Below are positions 1 through 6,233 of a DNA stretch of 6,389 nt, piece after piece (positions within the stretch are counted from its first letter, which is position 1; each line of letters opens with the position of its first letter). This DNA is from Hyphomonas sp. (lineage in GTDB: Bacteria > Pseudomonadota > Alphaproteobacteria > Caulobacterales > Hyphomonadaceae), in contig JARFRJ010000314.1 in the NCBI GenBank assembly GCA_029287305.1, forward strand, positions 1 through 6,389, given 5' to 3'. The notes below the pieces were generated by a model. That model searched no databases. It was given only the letters and a program-made list of their open reading frames with translations, and was not told the origin of the DNA. The position numbers and the translations under genes were made by a program.

Positions 1-1
1 G

Positions 2-445
2 TCTCGTGAGAATATAAGCTGGGTGGCCACACAATTGGATGTTAAAGAACGCGATGTTGAAAATATGGCATCACGTCTTTCGCGTCATGATAAATCCCTC
101 AACAGCCCTGTCCAGACAGATCAAGATAGTGCCACAGAATGGCAGGACCTTTTGCCCGATACTGGCGAGGATATGACGCAAACTACCATCGGGGAAGCTG
201 ATAATAAGCGCCGCGCCAATTGGATTTCGCGGGCACTGGAAACACTTACCGAGCGTGAAAATTTTATCATCAATCGACGCTGTTTGGCCGAAGAAAATGA
301 TACGCTGGAAGCCTTGGGTAAAAAGCTCAATCTTTCCAAGGAACGGGTCCGTCAGATCGAACATCAGGCCCTGAAAAAACTCCGGCAGTCATTGGAAAAC
401 ATTGTCGGTGACGCAGATATGGCAGGGCTCATTCCCGACGCCTAA
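2..445 (+). CDS. rpoH: RNA polymerase sigma factor RpoH (sigma-32), 3' part
   Basis: This is the C-terminal 147 residues of a heat-shock sigma factor that directs RNA polymerase to heat-shock and protein-quality-control promoters. The frame is open from base 2 with no stop, so the 5' end lies outside the window; the GTG at base 23 is an internal valine, not a start. Seen: an end-of-region-3 segment with the pattern V-x-x-M-x-S-R-L-S-x-x-D-x-S-L-N, followed by W-Q-D-L, as in alphaproteobacterial RpoH. An acidic linker follows, then region 4 with L-T-E-R-E and the helix-turn-helix ending in S-K-E-R-V-R-Q-I-E (about bases 325-360), which contacts the -35 element. The protein ends at TAA 443-445 after a short tail. 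The match to RpoH rather than RpoD rests on the SLN/WQD segment and the short length after region 4. The next gene is far downstream and not obviously co-transcribed. Confidence 0.9.
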   Translation, partial: SRENISWVATQLDVKERDVENMASRLSRHDKSLNSPVQTDQDSATEWQDLLPDTGEDMTQTTIGEADNKRRANWISRALETLTERENFIINRRCLAEENDTLEALGKKLNLSKERVRQIEHQALKKLRQSLENIVGDADMAGLIPDA

Positions 446-488
446 TGTTTATATGATCCGCATTTAAAGCGCTTATCGGCGAGGTGTA

Positions 489-508
489 GACAGGCCCGTC
501 GCCCTGTC
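489..508 (+). other. short GC-rich hairpin downstream of rpoH
   Basis: GACAGG (489-494) and CCTGTC (503-508) form a perfect 6-bp stem with an 8-base loop, 43 bases after the rpoH stop. It is the best candidate for a transcript end behind rpoH, but no T-run follows, so it is not a classical intrinsic terminator. The rest of 446-735 contains no supportable gene. It holds a palindrome ACATATATGT at 540-549, a distant 7-bp inverted repeat (586-592 with 630-636) and a possible promoter near 679. Confidence 0.25.
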
Positions 509-678
509 CCTTGCCCTGCCTGACACGCTTGAATAGCTCACATATATGTAAATTTTACAGACAGGTGCCCGATTAACTTGATGGCCCTGCCAGAAGCCTT
601 GATGTCTCCAGATAAGTCTTTTCATGATTTGGCAGGCGTGTGAAAGGGGCACAAAACTTCCCCCTGACCAAAATATGA

Positions 679-706
679 TTGACCTTTAAATTTCCGCCTT
701 TAATCT
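679..706 (+). promoter_or_regulatory. possible sigma-70 promoter of the NSS transporter gene
   Basis: A -35 like TTGACC lies at 679-684. A -10 candidate TAATCT lies at 701-706 with a 16-base spacer. The better hexamer TTTAAT (699-704) would give a spacer of only 14. Either choice puts the transcript start near 711-713 and a leader of about 25 bases before the ATG at 736. The -35 fits well and the -10 is weak, so this is a suggestion only. Confidence 0.35.
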
Positions 707-722
707 CAAGCGGCTAATCAAT

Positions 723-728
723 GAGGGA
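723..728 (+). promoter_or_regulatory. ribosome binding site deciding the transporter start
   Basis: GAGGGA sits 7 bases before the ATG at 736. An in-frame ATG at 721 lies just upstream of this Shine-Dalgarno sequence and has no purine-rich site of its own. The start at 736 is therefore preferred, and the protein begins M-T-I-A-H-R-K. Confidence 0.7.
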
Positions 729-735
729 AGAAAAT

Positions 736-2112
736 ATGACCATTGCACACCGCAAGATGGATACATGGGGCTCGCGTTTTGGATTTATAATGGCCGCTGT
801 GGGGTCCTCTGTCGGTCTCGGTAATTTCTGGCGCTTTCCTTTCACGGCAGGTGAAAATGGCGGCGGGGCCTTTATAATCATCTATCTTGTCTGCGTGCTT
901 TTATTTGGCTTGCCGATTCTGATGGCAGAATATGCCTTGGGGCGTAAATCAGGTCGGTCTGCAATTGATGGTGTAGAATATCTTGCACGCAAGGATGGTA
1001 GAAGCTCAGCCTGGGTCATCGTTGGATGGGTCGGCTCGCTTGCTGCCTTTGGCATATTAAGTTTCTATATGGTCATATCGGCTTGGATACTGGATTTTAT
1101 TCCACAAGCCTTAACGGGAAGTTTTGCAGGCTTTACAGCCGAACAATCCAGTGAGAATTTTGGCGCAACTCTGTCGGATAAAACAAGTCTTGTCTTCTGG
1201 CTCGCCTTATTTATTGGCGTCAACACCTTCATTCTGGCGCGCGGTGTTAAAGGTGGCATTGAACGGGCCGCAACTTTGCTGATGCCGATTTTCTTTCTGC
1301 TTCTGATTGGTTTGGTCATATTTGCTTTGAGAAATGGCGACGCGGAAAAAACCGCAGCCTTCCTGCTCGCCCCTGATTTCTCCAAAGTTACTTTTGAAAC
1401 CTATTTGGCGGCCATAGGCCAAGCCTTTTTCTCTATTGGTGTTGGCTCCTGTTTGATGATTACCTATGGGGCCTATATTGCGCGGGAAACCAATATCCCT
1501 GTCTCATCCGCCATTGTGGCCGGCGCAGATACAATGGTCGCGCTGATTGCCGGTTTTGCAATTTTTCCGATTGTTTTTGCCTTTGGCCTTGATCCAGCTG
1601 GCGGAGCGGGCCTGTTTTTCGTCTCTCTACCGATTGCCTTTGGCCAAATGCCCGCCATAGCCGGGGCGTCCTTTTTTATACTAGCCCTGTTTGCCGCGCT
1701 GACCTCTTCAATCTCGCTGATGGAGGTGGGGGTGTCGTGGCTTGAGGATCGTGGCAAGCTTGGCCGCACTCGCGCCGCTATGCTGGTCGGGCTGACCCTG
1801 TTTGCCTGCGGTATCGCCTATATTTTCAATGGGGCGCTGATTGATATTATGGATTTCATTACAGGCCAACTCATGCTGCCCTTGGGGGGCATACTTGTTG
1901 CTGTCTTCTCCGCTTGGATATTAGGCCGGGAAACCTTACGGTCTGAATTTGAAAACCCACGAATGATGGCGCTCTGGCGCTTTGCCTGTCGCTATGTGGT
2001 TCCACCCGCCGTGACGTTCATTCTCGTTTTTGGAGCCTTGCAGACAGCCCAAGGCAATGGCTGGATCACGCTGCCAGAATTCATGCATGATTTGCTGCCC
2101 CCGCCCGCATAG
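736..2112 (+). CDS. sodium-dependent transporter, NSS/SNF family
   Basis: A 458-residue inner-membrane protein of the neurotransmitter:sodium symporter family (LeuT/MhsT/TnaT type), which uses the sodium gradient to import small substrates, in bacteria mostly amino acids. Seen: the TM1 signature with G-S-S-V-G-L-G-N-F-W-R-F-P at residues 23-35, then G-E-N-G-G-G-A-F. An unwound TM6-like stretch G-Q-A-F-F-S-I-G-V-G-S-C lies at 228-239, and the TM8 motif T-S-S-I at 323-326 matches the LeuT Na2-site residues. The arginine of the outer gate is present (R33). About 11 hydrophobic segments can be counted, the last near residues 416-436, as is usual for bacterial members lacking TM12. The TM1 position equal to LeuT N21 is serine, as in MhsT-like proteins. 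The gene stands alone, far behind rpoH and convergent with pip. Family assignment is secure; the substrate is not readable, although an amino acid is the default expectation. Confidence 0.93.
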   Translation: MTIAHRKMDTWGSRFGFIMAAVGSSVGLGNFWRFPFTAGENGGGAFIIIYLVCVLLFGLPILMAEYALGRKSGRSAIDGVEYLARKDGRSSAWVIVGWVGSLAAFGILSFYMVISAWILDFIPQALTGSFAGFTAEQSSENFGATLSDKTSLVFWLALFIGVNTFILARGVKGGIERAATLLMPIFFLLLIGLVIFALRNGDAEKTAAFLLAPDFSKVTFETYLAAIGQAFFSIGVGSCLMITYGAYIARETNIPVSSAIVAGADTMVALIAGFAIFPIVFAFGLDPAGGAGLFFVSLPIAFGQMPAIAGASFFILALFAALTSSISLMEVGVSWLEDRGKLGRTRAAMLVGLTLFACGIAYIFNGALIDIMDFITGQLMLPLGGILVAVFSAWILGRETLRSEFENPRMMALWRFACRYVVPPAVTFILVFGALQTAQGNGWITLPEFMHDLLPPPA

Positions 2113-2181
2113 GCTTGATAATCAATGACGGGGCTTATTTGCCAAATGCGTGTGCAATGGACCACTTGAGCAGGCAGTGCG

Positions 2182-2209
2182 TTAAAGCGATCCAAAAGAA
2201 TCGCCTTAA
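2182..2209 (-). terminator. inverted repeat between convergent genes, possible terminator
   Basis: TTAAAGCGAT (2182-2191) and ATCGCCTTAA (2200-2209) form a 10-bp stem with an 8-base loop, starting 3 bases past the pip stop codon. Read on the minus strand, every position pairs if one G:U is allowed; on the plus strand the same position is an A:C mismatch. It therefore fits the end of the pip transcript better than that of the transporter. No long U-tract follows the stem, so efficiency as an intrinsic terminator is doubtful. Confidence 0.4.
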
Positions 2210-2212
2210 TGC

Positions 2213-3208
2213 TTAACTCCGGGCGAAAATCTTGGCGAATGTATCTGTCGCGCGGATAAGCTGGTCGATAATCCCGGCCTCCATGCTGGAATGCCCGGCA
2301 TTGGGAACGATATGCAAGTCTGCTTTCGGCCAGGCTTTCTTCAGCGCCCAGGCCGTTGACAGCGGTGTCACCACATCATAGCGCCCATGCACAATCGTGC
2401 CGGGAACATCTGGAAGCCTTTCCCTGACAGCGTCCAATAACCAGCCGTCTCGCTCAAAAAAGCCTTTATTGATAAAATAGTGATTTTCAATCCGCGCGAA
2501 GGCATCGACAAAATCATCATCTTGAAAGCGCGAAGGGGAGCGCCCTTGCGAATTTAAGGTAATCGTCTCACCTTCCCAATGCGACCAAGCCCGTGCCGCC
2601 CGGCGGCGCACCGGCGCATCATCACAGGTCAGGCGGGCATGATAGGCGGTGATTAAATCATGGCGCTCCTCTTCTGGTATGGGGTCCAGAAAACGGTCAA
2701 AGGCATCTGGAAAAAGCCGACTTGCGCCTTCCTGATAAAACCAACGAAGCTCTGCCTGCGTCAGCAAGAATACACCGCGCAGGATAATCCCCAAAACCCG
2801 CTCCGGATAGGTAACCGCATAGGCCAGAGCCAAGGTGGACCCCCAAGAGCCCCCAAAGAGGACCCATTTTTCAATCCCCAAAGTCTGGCGCAGTTTTTCT
2901 ATATCCTCAACCAGATGCCATGTTGTGTTCTCCTCCAGCTCTGAATGCGGAGTAGATTTACCACAGCCACGTTGATCCGACAGGATGACGCGATATTTAC
3001 GGGCATCAAAAAAGCGGCGCATTTGTGGGCTGGAGCCGCCCCCCGGCCCGCCATGCAAAGCGATCACTGGCACCCCTTTAGGATTGCCTGATTCTTCCCA
3101 ATACAGTGTATGCTGGTCTGAAACACTTAAATTGCCTGTTTTATTGGCGTTATAAGCTGCGTATAAGTTGCGCAGAAGTTTTGGCTTATTCATATATTCA
3201 TCTACCAT
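2213..3208 (-). CDS. pip: proline iminopeptidase (alpha/beta hydrolase, peptidase family S33)
   Basis: A 331-residue cytoplasmic serine peptidase that removes N-terminal proline from peptides (EC 3.4.11.5). Seen: the oxyanion-hole motif H-G-G-P-G-G-G at residues 52-58 and D-Q-R-G-C-G-K-S at 78-85. The nucleophile elbow G-G-S-W-G-S carries Ser121, with Asp278 in G-R-Y-D and His306 in A-G-H. The spacings of 157 and 28 residues between Ser, Asp and His are almost those of the Xanthomonas enzyme (Ser110, Asp266, His294). The usual family length is about 310-320 residues. The start was set at the ATG at 3208 because GGAAGAGG ends 5 bases before it and because the homology begins just downstream. 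The reading frame stays open up to an ATG at 3352, but that would add a hydrophobic extension overlapping the divergent lipoprotein gene. ATG codons at 3223 and 3193 are the other possible starts. The gene is monocistronic and convergent with the transporter. Confidence 0.93.
   Translation of the reverse strand: MVDEYMNKPKLLRNLYAAYNANKTGNLSVSDQHTLYWEESGNPKGVPVIALHGGPGGGSSPQMRRFFDARKYRVILSDQRGCGKSTPHSELEENTTWHLVEDIEKLRQTLGIEKWVLFGGSWGSTLALAYAVTYPERVLGIILRGVFLLTQAELRWFYQEGASRLFPDAFDRFLDPIPEEERHDLITAYHARLTCDDAPVRRRAARAWSHWEGETITLNSQGRSPSRFQDDDFVDAFARIENHYFINKGFFERDGWLLDAVRERLPDVPGTIVHGRYDVVTPLSTAWALKKAWPKADLHIVPNAGHSSMEAGIIDQLIRATDTFAKIFARS
3151..3172. repeat. 11-bp tandem repeat inside the pip 5' coding region
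   Basis: TATAAGCTGCG (3151-3161) is followed directly by TATAAGTTGCG (3162-3172), with one mismatch. The first 17 bases match 15 of 17 bases of a similar double element at 3229-3245 in the pip leader. On the minus strand it encodes the L-Y-A-A-Y stretch of Pip, so part of the likeness may come from tyrosine codons. Confidence 0.5.
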
Positions 3209-3213
3209 TAATG

Positions 3214-3221
3214 CCTCTTCC
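3214..3221 (-). promoter_or_regulatory. ribosome binding site deciding the pip start
   Basis: On the minus strand GGAAGAGG lies here with 5 bases to the ATG at 3208-3206. The upstream in-frame ATG at 3223-3221 overlaps the site itself, and the far ATG at 3352 cannot use it. This supports the 331-residue form of Pip. Confidence 0.65.
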
Positions 3222-3258
3222 ATATATGTATAAGCTAGGTATAAGCACAGATATATGG
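3220..3258. promoter_or_regulatory. possible operator: inverted repeat enclosing a direct repeat
   Basis: CCATATAT (3220-3227) and ATATATGG (3251-3258) are perfect 8-bp inverted arms 23 bases apart. Between them lies the direct repeat GTATAAGC (3228-3235), TAG, GTATAAGC (3239-3246), with an 11-bp period close to one helical turn. The element sits in the pip leader, just downstream of its predicted start of transcription and upstream of the divergent lipoprotein gene. That is a suitable place for a regulator acting on pip or on both genes. No regulator can be named and the AT-rich arms could be chance. Confidence 0.35.
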
Positions 3259-3260
3259 TT

Positions 3261-3289
3261 ATTATCGGTTTAAAAGCGATAAGGCTCAA
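3261..3289 (-). promoter_or_regulatory. predicted sigma-70 promoter of pip
   Basis: On the minus strand, -35 TTGAGC (plus coordinates 3284-3289) and -10 GATAAT (3261-3266) are separated by exactly 17 bases. Transcription would start near 3254 and give a leader of about 45 bases that carries the CTTATAC repeats and the ribosome binding site. No convincing -35 was found for the divergent plus-strand gene; its best -10-like hexamer TATTAT (3260-3265) overlaps the pip -10. Confidence 0.55.
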
Positions 3290-3306
3290 AAATCCCAAGA
3301 GGCAGT

Positions 3307-3942
3307 ATGAAACCCTTTTCTTTTTTAACTCTTCCTTTGTTGATGTGCACATTGCTTATGTCAGCCTGTGCCACCGTCTCGGTTGTTGTCGATAATTCTC
3401 CTGAAATTGAAGCCCAATCAGACGTGCAAAGTGATATTCAGATCGCTGGCGAGACTTTTGAGCAAAAGGCTCTGTCACGTGGCTGGATCTTGCCGAGCCC
3501 AAATCTGTCCAATATGACAAATATTCTGATTGACGGAAAATCGCAGACCAATACGCCGGGCAAGGACACATATGCTTATTTTATCGGCGCTGAAATCCGC
3601 CCAATGGCTGAGATTAAACAGACGATTGTCACAGATGTGAAAGATGCGACCAGTAGTTTGCAGACGGTTTCAGATAAAATCACAGCTTTTCTGGCAATAG
3701 AGATGCAGGCGCGAACAATTACAGAGCGCACCGATTTGATCAATTATGAACGCTGCCTGGTTAAAGCGCATCAAACCAAACGGAATTTCACACGCGCCAT
3801 CGAATTGGCGAAACTAAAAGAAGATGGCGATATTCAGCTTGTGGAAACGGGTTTCATTGCCGAGATTGATCGCGCACAACGCCTTATAAAAGCATTACAT
3901 GCGGACTATTCCGGTCACAGCACATCTGAGAATACCTCATAA
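3307..3942 (+). CDS. putative lipoprotein of unknown function
   Basis: A 211-residue protein that I do not recognise. Seen: a short basic start (M-K-P), a hydrophobic segment at residues 4-18 and a lipobox-like L-M-S-A-C with Cys21. This suggests export, lipid attachment at Cys21 and membrane anchoring; Ala at the next position does not signal retention in the inner membrane. The mature part begins with a polar, acidic linker (about 30-52). Roughly residues 100-200 look mainly helical, rich in charged residues and Thr, with one further cysteine at 150. The ATG at 3307 is preceded by AAGAGG with a 4-base gap. The gene is divergent from pip, with only 98 bases between the two starts, and 132 bases separate it from the following operon. 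No repeats or known domain are visible. It is judged a real gene from the signal peptide, ribosome site and length. Confidence 0.75.
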   Translation: MKPFSFLTLPLLMCTLLMSACATVSVVVDNSPEIEAQSDVQSDIQIAGETFEQKALSRGWILPSPNLSNMTNILIDGKSQTNTPGKDTYAYFIGAEIRPMAEIKQTIVTDVKDATSSLQTVSDKITAFLAIEMQARTITERTDLINYERCLVKAHQTKRNFTRAIELAKLKEDGDIQLVETGFIAEIDRAQRLIKALHADYSGHSTSENTS

Positions 3943-4020
3943 AGCCACTCCCCTTTTTGAAATTTTGGACCCACAATCCCTGGTGTTCCCTAAGCTTGAA
4001 CAGGCTCTGGGGCTTGCCTT

Positions 4021-4046
4021 TTGGGGCAATTTGCCCTGTGTATAAA
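4021..4046 (+). promoter_or_regulatory. possible promoter with embedded palindrome before the three-gene operon
   Basis: A good -10 candidate TATAAA lies at 4041-4046, 29 bases before the ATG at 4075. No strong -35 is found at the normal distance; TTGGGG at 4021 would leave only 14 bases. A 13-bp perfect palindrome, GGGCAA-T-TTGCCC (4024-4036), fills the space just upstream of the -10. A third half site TTGCC lies at 4014-4018. A poor -35 with a palindrome in the spacer would suit an activator- or repressor-controlled promoter. This is inferred from position only. Confidence 0.35.
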
Positions 4047-4060
4047 AAGAGTTCAGGTGT

Positions 4061-4065
4061 GGAGG
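4061..4065 (+). promoter_or_regulatory. ribosome binding site of the first operon gene
   Basis: GGAGG lies 9 bases before the ATG at 4075. The frame is open further upstream to a TTG at 4021, but that codon has no ribosome site and lies upstream of the probable -10, so 4075 is taken as the start. Confidence 0.75.
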
Positions 4066-4074
4066 AACTATCCC

Positions 4075-5181
4075 ATGATTACGCCCGCAGATGATTACCC
4101 CATTCATCAAACAGCCGAGCCGATCGCCTATAGCGGTACAGACCGTAATTTTTATGATCGCTATTTCTTTAATGGCTATAGCGCAGATGGCTCCGTCTTT
4201 TTTGCCATTGCCCTTGGGGTCTATCCTCACCTTAATATTATTGATGGCGCGTTTTCTTTGTTAAAAGAGGGCCAGCAATCCTCTGTCTTCCTGTCACGCG
4301 TCTTGAACCATGACCGTATGGATACATCCATTGGCCCTTTCCGGATTGATGTTCTGGACCCCTTAAAAAGACTAAAAATCACACTTGCAGAGACCGAAGG
4401 GCTCGGCGCTGAACTCATATTTAACGCCCGGGCCCGCCCAATAGAGGAGCCCCGCTTTAACTGGCGTCAAGGCTCACGCACTCTGATTGATTGCACGCGG
4501 ATGACACAAAACGGGCTTTGGTCCGGCAAAATCCAGTGCGATGGACAGGAGATTTCTCTCTTAGAGGGCTGGACAGGTACGCGCGATCGCAGCTGGGGCG
4601 TGCGCCCGATCGGCGCGGCGGATGGTAATCCGGTGGTGCCCTTTCACATGCCCCAATTCTATTGGATGTGGACCCCGCTTAATTTTGCTGACCGGTCCTT
4701 TTTCTTTCATCTGAATGATGATGCCCATGGGCATGCCTGGAACACCAAAGCCGTCATGATCCGCGATGGCGATGACAGTCCGCCGATTGAAATGGCTAAA
4801 TGCGAGGCTGAAATAAACTATCTGCCAGGCACACGGCGGGTCAAAACCGGGCGCTTGATATTTACAGACCGGGACAATAAATCCGGGCAGATAGACCTGA
4901 CCCCTCTGCATCAGTTTCAAATGAAAGGGATCGGCTATCGTCATCCCAAATGGACCCATGGTGCTTACATCAGTGATGAGGCCAGTTGGGCCCGGGAAGA
5001 CTGGCGCCCTGATGATTTAACCAGCGCAGATATGCATAATCTACATATTCAGGCCGTGTCGAAAGCCCGTCTCACAGATGCAGAGGGACGCCATTATGAT
5101 GGATTTGGCAGTTTCGAACAGCTCTTTGTCGGGCCGCATGCGCCCAGCGGATTTCAATCCATTCTGGATGGCGCATCATGA
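4075..5181 (+). CDS. probable CrtC/lipocalin-like protein (DUF7064/DUF7065 type)
   Basis: A 368-residue protein without signal peptide or membrane segment, rich in beta-strand-like and aromatic stretches. Seen: an N-terminal part with R-Y-F-F-N-G-Y-S-A-D-G-S-V-F-F-A (29-44), then A-L-G-V-Y-P and D-G-A-F-S. A central G-T-R-D-R-S-W-G-V-R-P lies at 168-178, followed by F-Y-W-M-W-T-P-L-N-F (195-204). A C-terminal G-F-G-S-F-E-Q-L-F-V-G-P-H precedes the end. From memory this pattern fits uncharacterised two-domain proteins related to the carotenoid hydratase CrtC/AttH beta-barrel superfamily, which bind or modify hydrophobic molecules; I could not test this. The polar R-D-R-S-W-G-V-R block is the likeliest functional centre. 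The stop overlaps the next start (ATGA at 5178-5181), so it is translationally coupled to a phosphotransferase. It could be an enzyme or a carrier; the substrate is unknown. Confidence 0.65.
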   Translation: MITPADDYPIHQTAEPIAYSGTDRNFYDRYFFNGYSADGSVFFAIALGVYPHLNIIDGAFSLLKEGQQSSVFLSRVLNHDRMDTSIGPFRIDVLDPLKRLKITLAETEGLGAELIFNARARPIEEPRFNWRQGSRTLIDCTRMTQNGLWSGKIQCDGQEISLLEGWTGTRDRSWGVRPIGAADGNPVVPFHMPQFYWMWTPLNFADRSFFFHLNDDAHGHAWNTKAVMIRDGDDSPPIEMAKCEAEINYLPGTRRVKTGRLIFTDRDNKSGQIDLTPLHQFQMKGIGYRHPKWTHGAYISDEASWAREDWRPDDLTSADMHNLHIQAVSKARLTDAEGRHYDGFGSFEQLFVGPHAPSGFQSILDGAS

Positions 5182-6227
5182 GTGAGATGGCCCAAGATGC
5201 AAGCTTAATTAAACGGCTTACTGCCTATCTTATCCAACAAATGCCGGCGGCAGAGGACCTGACCATTTCCGCGCTCACCCGTATACATGGCGGGGCCTCG
5301 CGTGAAACCTATTCTGTCGATATTGTGTATACTCAGGCCGATGAGACGGTCCAGACGGGTCTGATCTTGCGCCGCGACCCGGTTGACAGCCTTATTGAAA
5401 CCGAACGGCGGATTGAATTTGCCGCCCTGAAATCGGTTGAGGCTCTGGATATCCCGACCCCGATCCCGCTTTTTCTGGAAGTAAGCACAGGCCCTCTTGG
5501 AGCGCCTTTTTTTATTATGAGCCGGATTGAGAACAGCGTCGCCTCAGTTCCTTTTCGTCTGGAGCGGCTGACCCCGCATCAAGAGGCGCTTGGCCAGCAA
5601 ATGTTTGCCCATATGGGCCATATTGCGCGCCTAGATGTAGACAAGAGCGCGCTGGCCGAAGAAGTTGCCCTTCCCACACCTGAAACATGCTGGTCCATCG
5701 CGCTCGATTATTGGGAAGATCAGATCAACACGAATGCCCGCAAGCCAGAAGCGATCGCCAAAGCCGCCATTCGGCATTTAAGGCGGCATCCGCCGCCGCC
5801 CGCGCAAAAACTGTCCCTCATTCATGGGGATTATCGGGTGGGTAATTTCATGCATGATGAAAAGGGCACAATTACGGGCATATTGGATTGGGAAATGGCG
5901 CATATTGGGGATCCATATGAAGATATTGCCTGGGCCAGTGATCTGTTATGGTCGGGCGGTGATGTGACAAAAGCGGCCGGGCTTATTTCCTGGCCAGAGG
6001 CGATTGCCACTTGGGAAGCCGCGTCTGGCCTGACATTTGATTTTCAGGCGTTTGAGTGGTGGTCGATTTTTTCATCTGTCAAAGCTATCAGCATTTGGAT
6101 TTCTTCAGCGCGCGCCTATGCGGATGGCGCAAATGATGATCCGGTTTTGGCCTTTTCTGGCTGGTTTACCCATGCAGCCCATGAGCGTATTTTAAGTGCG
6201 CGTCTGGCCTCCAAATATAAAGGATAA
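5178..6227 (+). CDS. phosphotransferase, APH fold (ACAD10/11-like kinase)
   Basis: A 349-residue cytoplasmic protein of the aminoglycoside phosphotransferase/choline kinase superfamily (PF01636), which transfers phosphate from ATP to hydroxyl groups of small molecules. Seen: an N-lobe with H-G-G-A-S-R-E-T-Y (37-45) as the nucleotide-loop region, and L-I-L-R-R-D-P (63-68), where the usual ATP-site basic residue appears as Arg. A following helix contains E-T-E-R-R-I-E-F. The C-lobe has the Brenner motif L-I-H-G-D-Y-R-V-G-N-F with catalytic Asp218 and Asn223, then G-I-L-D-W-E with metal-binding Asp237, and G-D-P-Y-E-D-I-A-W. These features match the branch resembling the kinase part of human ACAD10/ACAD11, which acts on hydroxyacyl substrates, rather than antibiotic-resistance enzymes. 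The start ATG overlaps the preceding stop by four bases and has only a weak ribosome site, so coupled translation is likely. All catalytic residues are intact; the substrate is unknown. Confidence 0.88.
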   Translation: MSEMAQDASLIKRLTAYLIQQMPAAEDLTISALTRIHGGASRETYSVDIVYTQADETVQTGLILRRDPVDSLIETERRIEFAALKSVEALDIPTPIPLFLEVSTGPLGAPFFIMSRIENSVASVPFRLERLTPHQEALGQQMFAHMGHIARLDVDKSALAEEVALPTPETCWSIALDYWEDQINTNARKPEAIAKAAIRHLRRHPPPPAQKLSLIHGDYRVGNFMHDEKGTITGILDWEMAHIGDPYEDIAWASDLLWSGGDVTKAAGLISWPEAIATWEAASGLTFDFQAFEWWSIFSSVKAISIWISSARAYADGANDDPVLAFSGWFTHAAHERILSARLASKYKG

Positions 6228-6233
6228 AGTGAG

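Noticed and set aside
581..643. Small 20-codon frame beginning ATG-GCC-CTG in the region before the transporter.
   Set aside because: It has no Shine-Dalgarno sequence, no recognisable product, and its length is expected by chance.
2660..2944. Open frame of 94 codons on the plus strand opposite pip.
   Set aside because: It lies wholly inside the well-supported pip gene, has no ribosome site, and its translation resembles no protein.
540..3230. The 10-mer CATATATGTA occurs both in the region before the transporter (541-550) and in the pip leader (3221-3230), hinting at a shared operator.
   Set aside because: The word is AT-rich and nearly self-complementary, and the flanking bases differ between the two sites, so chance is enough to explain it.
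3209..3352. In-frame N-terminal extension of Pip starting at the ATG at 3352, with a hydrophobic segment that resembles a membrane anchor.
   Set aside because: It would overlap the divergent lipoprotein gene, lies upstream of the predicted promoter, and exceeds the usual length of the family. A good ribosome site and the homology both favour the ATG at 3208.
4561..4959. Open frame of 132 codons on the minus strand inside the lipocalin-like gene.
   Set aside because: It is antisense to a gene with a clear start, ribosome site and coupled downstream gene; its length is a by-product of the composition of the real frame.
5178..6227. Possible aminoglycoside resistance gene, given the APH fold.
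   Set aside because: The motifs and operon context match the ACAD10/11-like metabolic kinases rather than drug-modifying enzymes, and no mobile element is nearby.
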